A stretch of DNA of 64,000 bases, taken from Eubacterium sp. GTDB lineage: Bacteria > Bacillota > Clostridia > Lachnospirales > Lachnospiraceae. Where the stretch lies: the NCBI GenBank assembly GCA_017619835.1, contig JAFZRN010000010.1, forward strand, positions 1 to 64,000, written 5' to 3'. Positions 9,623-17,329 of the stretch are shown here, in pieces (within the stretch, counting starts at the first letter, position 1; every line of letters begins with the position of its first letter). The translations under genes were made by a program, and so were the position numbers. A model generated the notes under the pieces. That model was not told the DNA's origin. It ran no database searches and was given only the letters and a program-made list of their open reading frames with translations.

Positions 9623-11005
9623 ATGCCGAATATGAGAATGGATAAGAATCCTATGCCTTCACAGGATCCTGACGTAAGAAATAAGAATTTTGAAGAGGTT
9701 GCTCTCGGATATACAGAGGAGCAGGCTCTGGATGAGGCAGCAAGATGTCTCAATTGTAAGAATCATCCCTGTATGGACGGATGTCCCGTACAGATCTCTA
9801 TCCCTGAATTCATTCAGAAGATAGCTGAGAAGGATTACGAGGGAGCTTATCAGGTTATCAACCGTTCAAGCTCACTTCCCGCTGTCTGCGGACGTGTATG
9901 TCCTCAGGAGAGACAGTGCGAATCAAAGTGTGTAAGAGGAATCAAGGGTGAGCCCGTTGCTATCGGACGTCTCGAGAGATTCGTTGCAGACTGGCATAAC
10001 AAGAATGTTACCGCTGCACCCGAAAAGCCTCAGCCCAATGGTCATAAGGCAGCAGTTATCGGCTGTGGTCCTTCAGGACTTGCCTGTGCATCTGACCTTG
10101 CAAAGAAGGGCTATGAGGTAACGATCTACGAAGCACTTCATACACCGGGCGGAGTTCTGGCATACGGAATTCCCGAGTTCAGACTTCCAAAGGCTATAGT
10201 TCAGAAGGAAGTTGACGGACTTAAGGCGCTCGGCGTTAAGATAGAGACAAACGTTGTTATCGGTAAGTCGATAACAGTTGATGAGCTTTTCGATGAGTTC
10301 GGCTATGAAGCAGTATTCATCGGTTCCGGAGCAGGTCTCCCGAGATTTATGAATATCCCCGGCGAGAACCTTAACGGAGTTTATTCCGCAAATGAGTTCC
10401 TTACGAGAATCAATCTCATGAAGGCATTTAAGGAAGGTTCAGCTACTCCTATCGAGCATCCGAAGAAGGCAGTCATCGTAGGCGGCGGAAACGTTGCTAT
10501 GGATGCAGCCCGTTCAGCTAAGCGTCTCGGAGCTGAAGTAACTATCGTTTACAGACGTTCCATGGAAGAGCTTCCGGCTCGTAAGGAAGAGGTTGAGCAC
10601 GCTATCGAGGAAGGAATCATTTTCAAGCTTCTCAATAATCCTATCGAGGTTGTCGGTGAGGATGGAAGAGTTAAGGCTATCCGCTGCCAGGAGATGGAGC
10701 TTTCAGAGCCCGATGAATCCGGCAGAAGAAGTCCCGTTCCTATCGAGGGCAAGATCAACGAGATCGAAGCTGACTGCTTCATCGTATCGATCGGTACGTC
10801 ACCGAACCCTCTCATCAAGAGTACGACAGATGGTCTTGATACCAACAAGAGAGGCTGTATCGTAGCTGATGAAGAAGGAGCTACCACACGCGAGGGTGTA
10901 TTCGCAGGCGGCGATGCCGTAACCGGTGCCGCAACAGTTATCCTTGCAATGGGTGCCGGAAAGAAAGCGGCAGCTGCAATGGATGCTTATATAATGAGTA
11001 AATAA
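9623..11005 (+). CDS. nfnB: NfnB / GltD-like NADPH oxidoreductase, large subunit
   Basis: 460 aa, similar to glutamate synthase small chain (GltD) and to NfnB. N-terminal Cys clusters for two [4Fe-4S] centres are visible (CLNCKNHPCMDGCPV and CGRVCPQERQCESKC), followed by an FAD-binding GCGPSGLACASDLAKKGY fold near residue 147, an NADP-binding GGGNVAMDAARSAKRLG fold near 288 and a closing GGDAVTGAATVILAMGAG motif. AAGGAGGT at 9607-9614 fixes the ATG. Because a small flavin subunit precedes it and no large GltA glutamate synthase chain is near, the pair is read as the NfnAB transhydrogenase: 2 NADP + NADH + reduced ferredoxin to 2 NADPH. That suits a fermenting anaerobe. Confidence 0.88.
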   Translation: MPNMRMDKNPMPSQDPDVRNKNFEEVALGYTEEQALDEAARCLNCKNHPCMDGCPVQISIPEFIQKIAEKDYEGAYQVINRSSSLPAVCGRVCPQERQCESKCVRGIKGEPVAIGRLERFVADWHNKNVTAAPEKPQPNGHKAAVIGCGPSGLACASDLAKKGYEVTIYEALHTPGGVLAYGIPEFRLPKAIVQKEVDGLKALGVKIETNVVIGKSITVDELFDEFGYEAVFIGSGAGLPRFMNIPGENLNGVYSANEFLTRINLMKAFKEGSATPIEHPKKAVIVGGGNVAMDAARSAKRLGAEVTIVYRRSMEELPARKEEVEHAIEEGIIFKLLNNPIEVVGEDGRVKAIRCQEMELSEPDESGRRSPVPIEGKINEIEADCFIVSIGTSPNPLIKSTTDGLDTNKRGCIVADEEGATTREGVFAGGDAVTGAATVILAMGAGKKAAAAMDAYIMSK

Positions 11006-11010
11006 GACTA

Positions 11011-11038
11011 GTGAGTCGTCAAAGTGTGGCTCATTTGT
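11011..11038 (+). terminator. Weak terminator-like hairpin after nfnB
   Basis: A 7-bp stem with two G-U pairs (GTGAGTC with GGCTCAT) is followed by only a short T-rich run. It sits 5 bases after the nfnB stop, where a terminator is expected, but it is weak. Confidence 0.3.
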
Positions 11039-11097
11039 TCAAAATGCACTAAACTATTTAGAACATTTTAACAATTCTAATAAGACGTTGGAAATGT

Positions 11098-11103
11098 TAT
11101 AAT
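11098..11103 (+). promoter_or_regulatory. Probable -10 box of the secreted Fn3-like gene
   Basis: TATAAT at 11098-11103 lies 73 bases before the start. The matching -35 position (TTCTAA near 11075) is poor, so only the -10 box is supported. Confidence 0.35.
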
Positions 11104-11176
11104 TAATTTTGCTATGTTTTTCAGCAAAAGAGAGAGTAACATGAAGAGTTTTATCGTTTTAAGGAGGTTTTTCAAC

Positions 11177-12124
11177 ATGAAATTAGGTAAAAGAGTAGTA
11201 AGTTTACTGCTTGCACTTGCACTTATGGTTACTTTGGTGGTTGTTCCAAGCTTTGAGTCAAAGGCTTATACGGAATACCCCAAGAATCTGGTTCAGACCT
11301 CAGCAAGCGGAAATAATGTAAGCTTCAAATGGGATGCTGTAGCAGGTGCTACATCCTATAGCATTACAATAACAATAGGAACAACATCGGGACAGATTGT
11401 CAAGACTGATTCCACTACAGCTACATCTTATACATTTGCAGCTCCGTATAGAGGATTCAGATACTATGCTTTAGTTACCGCTGTAGGTGCTGACGGAACT
11501 ACATCAGCTACAGCATATCTGAGTATTTATTCTGCTCCAATGACTCCGGGAAATATATTTGTGTATTCTTGGAAGCCGAAGACAAATAAGCCTTATATTG
11601 AGTGGGCAAGCTATTCAAGTGATACATACAGCTATGTTCCTTCAGGATATGAGGTAAAGGTTACAACACTTGCGGGAAAGAAGATTAAGACATATAAAAC
11701 TACATCAAGATATCTTAACAAGGCTATAAGCAAGATTAAAAACGCAGGATTTAAAGTTCAGATCCGTTCTTATGCAAATGTAACTAATTCTGCAGGAAAC
11801 ATCACTATCTGGAGTGACTGGTCAAAAGCAAAGGCATTCGTTCCTCAGCCTCAGCCTAAGTCAAGACATTACATTGGTTCATCTACTTCTACAGTAACTT
11901 GGAACAAGATCAAAAATGCTAAAAGCTATACAATCTATAAAGTAACCGGATCATATGGAAACTATAAGTTCAAGAAGTATAAGAAGGTTGGCGCAGGCAC
12001 TACTTCAATCACAGTTCCGAGAAGCCTTGGTTCAGTTACAATAGTACCTGAGGTTAAGGTAAAGGGTAAGAAGTATAAGTGGAACAAAAAAGATTTCGGT
12101 TATTTCTACGGAGTAAGCGTATAA
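11177..12124 (+). CDS. Secreted fibronectin type III-like protein
   Basis: 315 aa with a clear Sec signal peptide: KLGKR, then a hydrophobic core to about residue 26, with a likely cut near FESKA. The mature part holds two or three Fn3-like beta sandwiches: one starts near residue 37 (NLVQTSASGNNVSFKWDAV, AGATSYSITI), another spans the middle, and the last (STVTWNKIKNAKSYTIYKV) is rich in Lys/Tyr. There is no enzymatic domain, LPXTG motif or surface-layer repeat. I chose ATG 11177 because AAGGAGGT at 11161-11168 is correctly placed; two earlier Met codons would spoil the signal peptide. It is 80 bases upstream of an AgrA/AgrC-type pair, which may respond to or control it, though a terminator lies between. 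The function is probably adhesive or structural. Confidence 0.75.
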   Translation: MKLGKRVVSLLLALALMVTLVVVPSFESKAYTEYPKNLVQTSASGNNVSFKWDAVAGATSYSITITIGTTSGQIVKTDSTTATSYTFAAPYRGFRYYALVTAVGADGTTSATAYLSIYSAPMTPGNIFVYSWKPKTNKPYIEWASYSSDTYSYVPSGYEVKVTTLAGKKIKTYKTTSRYLNKAISKIKNAGFKVQIRSYANVTNSAGNITIWSDWSKAKAFVPQPQPKSRHYIGSSTSTVTWNKIKNAKSYTIYKVTGSYGNYKFKKYKKVGAGTTSITVPRSLGSVTIVPEVKVKGKKYKWNKKDFGYFYGVSV

Positions 12125-12145
12125 GAAATAAGTGTATATGAAATG

Positions 12146-12176
12146 AAAAAGTCAGGGATCTGATCCCTGGCTTTTT
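12146..12176 (+). terminator. Rho-independent terminator
   Basis: A long stem (AAAAAGTCAGGGATC with GATCCCTGGCTTTTT, one G-U pair) ends in a T run. It separates the secreted-protein gene from the two-component pair. Confidence 0.85.
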
Positions 12177-12203
12177 CTGAATTAGACGAAAAAGAGGACA
12201 GTT

Positions 12204-12914
12204 ATGAGAATAGCAGTTTGTGATGATGAAGAAAAGTTCCGCGTTCAGGCGCGGGATATGATAGACAGCCTTGCGGGAAGCATGGATGTTGTGGTGGATG
12301 CATATTCGGACGGAAGGAAGCTTCTGGAAGCGTTCGACAGAAAACCTTACGACATCCTTTTTCTTGATATTGAAATGCCTGCGATGGACGGTATCACTCT
12401 TGCAAAAAAGCTCCGCGAGAGAAGCGAGAATATCTACATAGTTTTTCTCACCGGCCACGTGGAATATGCATTGGAGGGTTATGAGGTAAATGCGCTGAGA
12501 TATCTCACCAAGCCCATAAAAGAGGATAAACTTAGAGAGGTTCTCCGCTTTGTCATGGATAAAAATGTCAGCAAGAGACAGCTTATGATCAAGGAAGACG
12601 GAGAAGAACTTTTGATAAATGTCACCGACATTATATACATGGAAGCACAGAACCAGTATGTCATGATCTACACCACCGAAGGAGAGCATCTGATCAGATA
12701 TAACATCAGTGATTTTGAGGAGCAGCTCGCAAGTGACGGCTTCTTCAGATGTCATCGTGGTTATCTTATATCCCTTGCGAAGGTAAAGAAACTTGTAAAG
12801 GGAGATGTTATCATGGAGACTCCTGACGGAGAAGCATCCGTACCGGTCAGTCGTTCAAATGTAAAGCCGCTTAAAGAGGCTCTTTATTCTTACGTGGAAA
12901 GCGAGGCGTTCTGA
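12204..12914 (+). CDS. LytTR-family response regulator (AgrA/LytR type)
   Basis: 236 aa. Residues 1-115 are a receiver domain: acidic pocket at VCDDEE (8-10), phospho-acceptor Asp in ILFLDIEMPAMDG near residue 54, conserved Thr in FLTGH and Lys in YLTKPI. Residues 130-236 are a LytTR DNA-binding domain (DGEELLINVTDIIYMEAQNQY, FFRCHRGYLISLAKV, VPVSRSN). Such regulators bind paired 9-bp direct repeats and are phosphorylated by GHKL kinases like the one just downstream, whose ATG follows 4 bases after this stop. Targets may include quorum-type or secreted-protein genes; none is proven here. AGAGGA lies just upstream of the ATG. Confidence 0.92.
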   Translation: MRIAVCDDEEKFRVQARDMIDSLAGSMDVVVDAYSDGRKLLEAFDRKPYDILFLDIEMPAMDGITLAKKLRERSENIYIVFLTGHVEYALEGYEVNALRYLTKPIKEDKLREVLRFVMDKNVSKRQLMIKEDGEELLINVTDIIYMEAQNQYVMIYTTEGEHLIRYNISDFEEQLASDGFFRCHRGYLISLAKVKKLVKGDVIMETPDGEASVPVSRSNVKPLKEALYSYVESEAF

Positions 12915-12918
12915 CGTT

Positions 12919-14373
12919 ATGAATAAAAATATTGTAATTGGTCTCATATCGACGGCAGGTTCATATCTCATTTTCATGCTGGCTATGATCCTGATCGTAA
13001 TGATAGCGGCATGCTTTCTTGGAAGATATGTTGTGATCACCCGAAAGATGGTTCTTTCGACACTGGGTGTCATACTGACAGGAGTTCTTGTATTTGTAGG
13101 AATAAATCTATATGTACATCTGGTTTATCCCGATTATGTGGAATCATTTAACACCGGATCCACAATTCCCGAAGTTCAGGATATTATTCAGAATGTTTCA
13201 TTTATGTCATCCGTAATATCCAATGCGCTGGTATTCGTATATGCATTTATCTTTTTCCTGCTCGCCTTTAAAGAGAAAAGACTCTTAAGAGCGATAGAAT
13301 CCACAATCTGTCTCTATCTTTATTATTCTTATTTCAATACAGCGTTCATGTATGCATATGTATTCTTTAAAGACGGAAAAGTGGAGACTCTGAGTCTTTT
13401 TACGGATTATACGCGGACGGATTATGTATATCTGCAGTTTCTTCTTGTAATAGAATCACTGATAATAACAGTGCTGCTGTTTTTATTAATCTATTTCAGA
13501 TATTACAGAAAGAAAAAATTCTACGTTATTAGCATTCCGAACAGGATAATATTCGTGATATGGCTGATAGCATTTTCAATCTTTCCCTCTTTTCCTTTTA
13601 ATGGAAAAGATGTTGGAGAAATGTATGAAATACTGGGCGTGATCTTCGCAATTCTGATCATGGTTCTGGGTGCTATCGCTCCGGTTCTTCTTATAATGAC
13701 CGCGGCTGAAAAATCCCTTAAGGAAAAGAATAAGTATCAGGAAAGCTATCTCAATGCCGAGCTTGAATATATCGATCAGTATAAGAGGACACAGACCGAA
13801 ACAAGAGCCTTCAGGCACGACATCATCAACAACCTGTCCCTTGCAAACATGCTTCTTAAAGAAGGTAAGACCAAGGAGGCCGAAGAGCATATCAGTTCTC
13901 TTCTCGGAAATGTGCAGGCACTCTCTCCGCAATACATAACAGGAGATGAGATGCTGGACTGCATCGTTGCGATGAAGGCCGGAAGAATGCAGGAGCTCGG
14001 GATTGAATTCACAAGTGATGGCGTTATCGACGGCGGTCTCAATATGAAGCCGGTTGATGTTTGCAGTATATTTGCAAATGCTTTGGATAACGCAATCGAA
14101 GCAGTGAATAAGCTTGAAGAAAACCGAAAGGTATCTCTCGGAATTAAAAGAACAGGCAAGTTCTTCGTTATCAAGATAGAGAATACGGCCGAGGGAAAGG
14201 TCGATGTGGAGAAGCTTTTCAATACAGCCGGCTATACCTCGAAGTCCGATACAGAGCATCATGGTTTTGGTCTCAGGAACATCCGTCAGACTGTGGAAGA
14301 GTATGATGGTCTCATAAAAGCAGAATCGGAAGAAGGAAGATTTGCACTTTCAGTCATGGTTCCGAGAGCGTAA
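12919..14373 (+). CDS. GHKL-domain sensor histidine kinase (AgrC type)
   Basis: 484 aa. The N-terminal half carries about six to seven hydrophobic helices (around 7-33, 40-65, 95-120, 170-195, 205-225, 240-262). A helical dimerisation segment follows, with the phospho-acceptor His in TETRAFRHDIINNLSLANML near residue 300, then a GHKL ATPase domain (N box CSIFANALDNAIEAVN near 382; G box HHGFGLRNIRQTVEEYDG near 450). The polytopic sensor with a C-terminal GHKL domain is the AgrC/ComD/VirS layout, which usually detects peptide signals at the membrane. It forms an operon with the LytTR regulator upstream. No small peptide precursor gene is evident beside it. Confidence 0.9.
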   Translation: MNKNIVIGLISTAGSYLIFMLAMILIVMIAACFLGRYVVITRKMVLSTLGVILTGVLVFVGINLYVHLVYPDYVESFNTGSTIPEVQDIIQNVSFMSSVISNALVFVYAFIFFLLAFKEKRLLRAIESTICLYLYYSYFNTAFMYAYVFFKDGKVETLSLFTDYTRTDYVYLQFLLVIESLIITVLLFLLIYFRYYRKKKFYVISIPNRIIFVIWLIAFSIFPSFPFNGKDVGEMYEILGVIFAILIMVLGAIAPVLLIMTAAEKSLKEKNKYQESYLNAELEYIDQYKRTQTETRAFRHDIINNLSLANMLLKEGKTKEAEEHISSLLGNVQALSPQYITGDEMLDCIVAMKAGRMQELGIEFTSDGVIDGGLNMKPVDVCSIFANALDNAIEAVNKLEENRKVSLGIKRTGKFFVIKIENTAEGKVDVEKLFNTAGYTSKSDTEHHGFGLRNIRQTVEEYDGLIKAESEEGRFALSVMVPRA

Positions 14374-14485
14374 TAATATTTGATTTATGTTCTATCAATA
14401 TCGTTGGATGTATGTTAGAATTGATTCATCCGGTGTCAGGAGTTAACTGATGCCGCATAATAAAATTAATGGAGGAAGGAAAAGT

Positions 14486-15466
14486 ATGTTAGAGTCAAGA
14501 CCCGAATTATTACAGAGGATCACAACACCGGAGCTTGCACAGAGATACATCGAAGCACGTATCGAGATGCTCCGTGAGCAGATAGGAGACAAGAAGGTTC
14601 TCCTCGCTCTCTCAGGCGGAGTAGATTCGTCGGTAGTTGCAGCGCTGCTTATAAAAGCAGTTGGACAGCAGCTTGTATGCGTTCATGTTAATCACGGTCT
14701 CTTAAGAAAAGGAGAGCCTGAGCAGGTTATCAAGGTATTCAGAGATGAGATGAATGCAAACCTCATCTATGTGGATGCTACAGACAGATTTCTTGATAAG
14801 CTCGCCGGAGTAACAGATCCCGAGCAGAAGAGAAAGATAATCGGCGGAGAGTTTATAGAAGTATTTGCAGAAGAAGCTCGTAAGCTTGATGGAATAGAGT
14901 TCCTTGCACAGGGAACAATCTGGCCCGACATCCTTGAAAGTGATGCCGGAATCAAGGCACACCATAATGCAGGCGGCCTTCCCGAAGATATGGACTTTGA
15001 ACTTGTTGAGCCTGTTCGTATCCTCTTTAAGGATGAAGTTCGTGTAGTAGGTAAAGAACTTGGTCTTCCCGATAACATGGTATATCGTCAGCCGTTCCCG
15101 GGCCCCGGTCTCGGAGTAAGATGTCCCGGAGCTATCACAAGAGATCGTCTTGAAGCAGTTCGTGAATCAGACGCTATCCTTCGTGAAGAATTCGCAAAGA
15201 ACGGTCTTGAAGGAAAAGTATGGCAGTACTTCACAGTTGTACCCGACTTCAAATCAACAGGCGTTAAGGATGGAAAGAGAACATTTGACTGGCCATGCAT
15301 CATCCGTGCCATCAACACAACAGACGTTATGGAAGTAACAGTAGAACATCTTCCCGATGACCTTATCGACCATCTCGTAAACCGTATCATCACAGAAGTA
15401 CCGGGCATCAACAGAGTCCTCTTCGACTACACACCAAAGCCACCGGCTACTGTGGAGTATGAGTGA
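14486..15466 (+). CDS. guaA: GMP synthase, ATP-pyrophosphatase subunit only (no glutaminase domain)
   Basis: 326 aa. It carries the synthetase half of GMP synthase, which adenylates XMP and aminates it to GMP: PP-loop SGGVDSS at residues 43-49, HVNHGLLRKGE near 74, and the C-terminal dimerisation domain with RQPFPGPGLGVRCPGA and the family tail KPPATVEYE. The ~190-residue class-I glutaminase (GATase) domain that normally precedes it in bacteria is absent. I chose ATG 14486 because GGAGGAAGG at 14471-14479 is ideally placed; an upstream ATG at 14450 would add twelve unrelated residues. The protein must use free ammonia or a separately encoded glutaminase, as in two-subunit archaeal enzymes; none is encoded in this window. 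A nested hairpin/terminator follows. Confidence 0.93.
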   Translation: MLESRPELLQRITTPELAQRYIEARIEMLREQIGDKKVLLALSGGVDSSVVAALLIKAVGQQLVCVHVNHGLLRKGEPEQVIKVFRDEMNANLIYVDATDRFLDKLAGVTDPEQKRKIIGGEFIEVFAEEARKLDGIEFLAQGTIWPDILESDAGIKAHHNAGGLPEDMDFELVEPVRILFKDEVRVVGKELGLPDNMVYRQPFPGPGLGVRCPGAITRDRLEAVRESDAILREEFAKNGLEGKVWQYFTVVPDFKSTGVKDGKRTFDWPCIIRAINTTDVMEVTVEHLPDDLIDHLVNRIITEVPGINRVLFDYTPKPPATVEYE

Positions 15467-15473
15467 TAACGAG

Positions 15474-15611
15474 CCAAAGTCAGATTATTATACAGCGGTC
15501 ACGAAGTGACCAATCGGAATGAAAGACAGCCCCGCAAGCTTGCTTGCAAGGGGCTGTCTTTTGTTTCGATTAGTAGCTGCGAAGCAGCGCTGTATAATAA
15601 TCTGACCTTGG
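15474..15611. repeat. 138-bp nested inverted repeat after guaA
   Basis: Outer 24-base arms (15474-15497 and 15588-15611) pair with one G-T wobble. Inside are a small hairpin (GGTCA/TGACC, 15498-15512), a strong central terminator stem (15524-15559) and another small hairpin near 15574-15588. Folded as RNA it gives a multi-branched structure. The layout resembles a miniature palindromic element; no clear target-site duplication is visible. It begins 8 bases after the guaA stop, at the point where AT-rich accessory DNA starts. Confidence 0.6.
15524..15562 (+). terminator. Rho-independent terminator of guaA
   Basis: AGACAGCCCC pairs with GGGGCTGTCT, with an inner GCAAG/CTTGC stem, then TTTTG. 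It is the strongest hairpin of the nested palindrome and the likely guaA terminator. Confidence 0.8.
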
Positions 15612-15660
15612 CGACAACATACATCGAGGGAATGGCATTTATGCCATACCCTCGATGAGT
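15608..15660 (+). repeat. Intergenic hairpin repeat, copy 1
   Basis: The conserved head TTGGCGACAACATACATCG is followed by a 15-bp stem (ATCGAGGGAATGGCA with TGCCATACCCTCGAT, one mismatch), then GAGTT. Other copies lie at 22630, 27071, 37878 and 57132. Its TTGG overlaps the right arm of the nested palindrome. The rest of the gap up to 15766 shows nothing recognisable. Confidence 0.7.
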
Positions 15661-15766
15661 TCAACGCATATTTATACTATGCTCTCATATGTAAAGCTCT
15701 TTGGACAGTTCCTTGCATTTTATGATGGTGCATGAGTACCATAAAGATAAAAATTGTTTTGAATTG

Positions 15767-15795
15767 TTGACACAAGCAGAAAAGAATGTAATAAT
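15767..15795 (+). promoter_or_regulatory. Promoter of the DUF4143 ATPase gene
   Basis: TTGACA at 15767-15772 and AATAAT at 15790-15795 are separated by 17 bases. The predicted transcript starts at about 15802 and therefore contains the 32-bp repeats in its leader. Confidence 0.5.
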
Positions 15796-15800
15796 ATTAC

Positions 15801-15876
15801 AAAATGTTGATAAATACACATTTTGGGCTTCTAAAATGTTGATATAATCACATTTTTACCTTCCAAAATGTTGATA
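15801..15876 (+). repeat. Three 32-bp-period direct repeats upstream of DUF4143 ATPase
   Basis: AAAATGTTGATA occurs at 15801-15812, 15833-15844 and 15865-15876, exactly 32 bases apart (three helical turns). The first two units also share CACATTTT and CTTC. The spacing suggests binding sites for one protein on the same DNA face; each copy also contains a -35-like TTGATA. Confidence 0.7.
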
Positions 15877-15913
15877 TTGAGTTTTGAATATAATAATTTT
15901 GACGGAGACTGCT

Positions 15914-17221
15914 ATGCTAAAAAGAAAGATATATGAAAATCTTAAAAGATGGACAAAAGAAAAAGATAAAAAATGTCTCGTTGTTCAGGGGGCAAGACAG
16001 ACAGGAAAAACATATATAATAGAACAATTTGCAAAAGAGAACTATGAGGAGACAGTAGAGATAAATTTTAAGCAGATGCCATCTGCTATGGAAATATTCT
16101 CAGGAGATTTGACGGTAGACAACATGATTCTTGCCATGAAATTCCGTTTTCCCGAAAAAAAGGTCATGCCGGGAAAAACATTAATATTCCTTGATGAGAT
16201 TCAGGAATGTCAGGAAGCCATAACATCCCTTAAATTCTGGGCCGTTGATAACAGATATGACGTGATAGCATCTGGTTCACTGCTGGGAATTGATTATAAA
16301 AGAGCCTCATCTTATCCGGTCGGATATGTTGATTACATTAAAATGCATGGGCTGGATTTTGAAGAATTCCTTTGGGCTATGGGGATTACAGATGATATGA
16401 TTGGCTCATTGCGTGATTTTTTATATAATCAGATAATTATCCCTGACTCTATCAATAATCAGATGATGGGGTTATTCAGAAAATACATTGCAATAGGTGG
16501 TATGCCAGAGGCTGTACAGAAATATGTTGATACAGGGGATTTCAGAGAAGTCGATGCAGTTCAGAGAAATCTGCTTATAGGTTATCAGTATGATATTGCA
16601 CACTATGCGACTAATGAAGAAAAAATAAAAGCAGAGAAGTGTTATCTCACACTTGCTAAACAGTTACTGGATAAGGAAAACCATAAATTTCAGTATAAAG
16701 AGATAGAACATGGAGCAAGAGCGCAAAAGTATTATTCCAGTATAGAATGGCTTCTCAGGGCAGATATTGTTCATTTGTGCAAACGGGTTACAAACATCAG
16801 GTATGATCTGGATGATTATTCACGTGATGATTTTTTCAGGGCATATGCGACAGATCTTTCATTACTTATTGCCATGAAAGACTTTTCTCTAAAGCAGCAT
16901 ATAGTGGAAAACACTGTTTCGGGTAATACAAAAGGAGGTATATACGAATGTGCTGTTGCTGATGCTCTATATAAAAATGGATATATGCTTTACTTTTACA
17001 AAAATGAAAGTGCTAAGAAGGAACTGGATTTCATAATACAGAAAGATGGTCAGGTGGTGCCGATAGAAGTAAAAAGCGGAAATAATCGCGCTAATTCAAT
17101 GAATGTAATTATAAAAAATAATAAGGATATTACTGTTAGTTATAAGTTTATTGATGGAAATATCGGTGTGAGTGACGAGGGCGTCATTACACTGCCATTA
17201 TACATGGTATCTTTTGTATAG
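15914..17221 (+). CDS. AAA-family ATPase with DUF4143 (AAA_14) domain
   Basis: 435 aa. Walker A GARQTGKT is at 26-33 and Walker B LIFLDEIQE near 95, followed by the sensor-like ASGSLLGI segment and a winged-helix/DUF4143 region (about 195-420). The end has a PD-(D/E)XK-like signature (KELDFIIQKDG then VPIEVKSGNN). This is a common accessory ATPase family with no settled function, often found in variable gene islands. I chose ATG 14 codons into a longer frame that opens with TTG 15884, because ACGGAG lies 6 bases before 15914. Codon use is AT-rich compared with the genes to its left. It stands alone, preceded by the 32-bp repeats. Confidence 0.85.
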   Translation: MLKRKIYENLKRWTKEKDKKCLVVQGARQTGKTYIIEQFAKENYEETVEINFKQMPSAMEIFSGDLTVDNMILAMKFRFPEKKVMPGKTLIFLDEIQECQEAITSLKFWAVDNRYDVIASGSLLGIDYKRASSYPVGYVDYIKMHGLDFEEFLWAMGITDDMIGSLRDFLYNQIIIPDSINNQMMGLFRKYIAIGGMPEAVQKYVDTGDFREVDAVQRNLLIGYQYDIAHYATNEEKIKAEKCYLTLAKQLLDKENHKFQYKEIEHGARAQKYYSSIEWLLRADIVHLCKRVTNIRYDLDDYSRDDFFRAYATDLSLLIAMKDFSLKQHIVENTVSGNTKGGIYECAVADALYKNGYMLYFYKNESAKKELDFIIQKDGQVVPIEVKSGNNRANSMNVIIKNNKDITVSYKFIDGNIGVSDEGVITLPLYMVSFV

Positions 17222-17256
17222 ACGTTTGCTTAATTATTTATTCTTGACTATTGATA

Positions 17257-17287
17257 TTGACTCGTCCCCTGGGACAAAGTTTATACT
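17257..17287 (+). promoter_or_regulatory. MerR-type promoter with 19-bp spacer
   Basis: TTGACT (17257-17262) and TATACT (17282-17287) are 19 bases apart, too far for normal RNA polymerase contact but typical of MerR-controlled promoters. The palindrome GTCCC-CT-GGGAC (17264-17275) sits in the spacer. A MerR gene closes the operon downstream, so autoregulation is likely. Confidence 0.75.
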
Positions 17288-17329
17288 TGCCTTAACAAAG
17301 TAATTTTAAGGTATAACAGGGGCTATAGG

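Noticed and set aside
14374..14485. Purine riboswitch before guaA
   Set aside because: I looked for the conserved junction and loop text of the purine aptamer and did not find it; the leader is short and has no clear expression-platform hairpin.
15801..15876. CRISPR array
   Set aside because: Repeats are only 12 bases, the 20-base intervals are partly similar, there are just three units and no cas genes.
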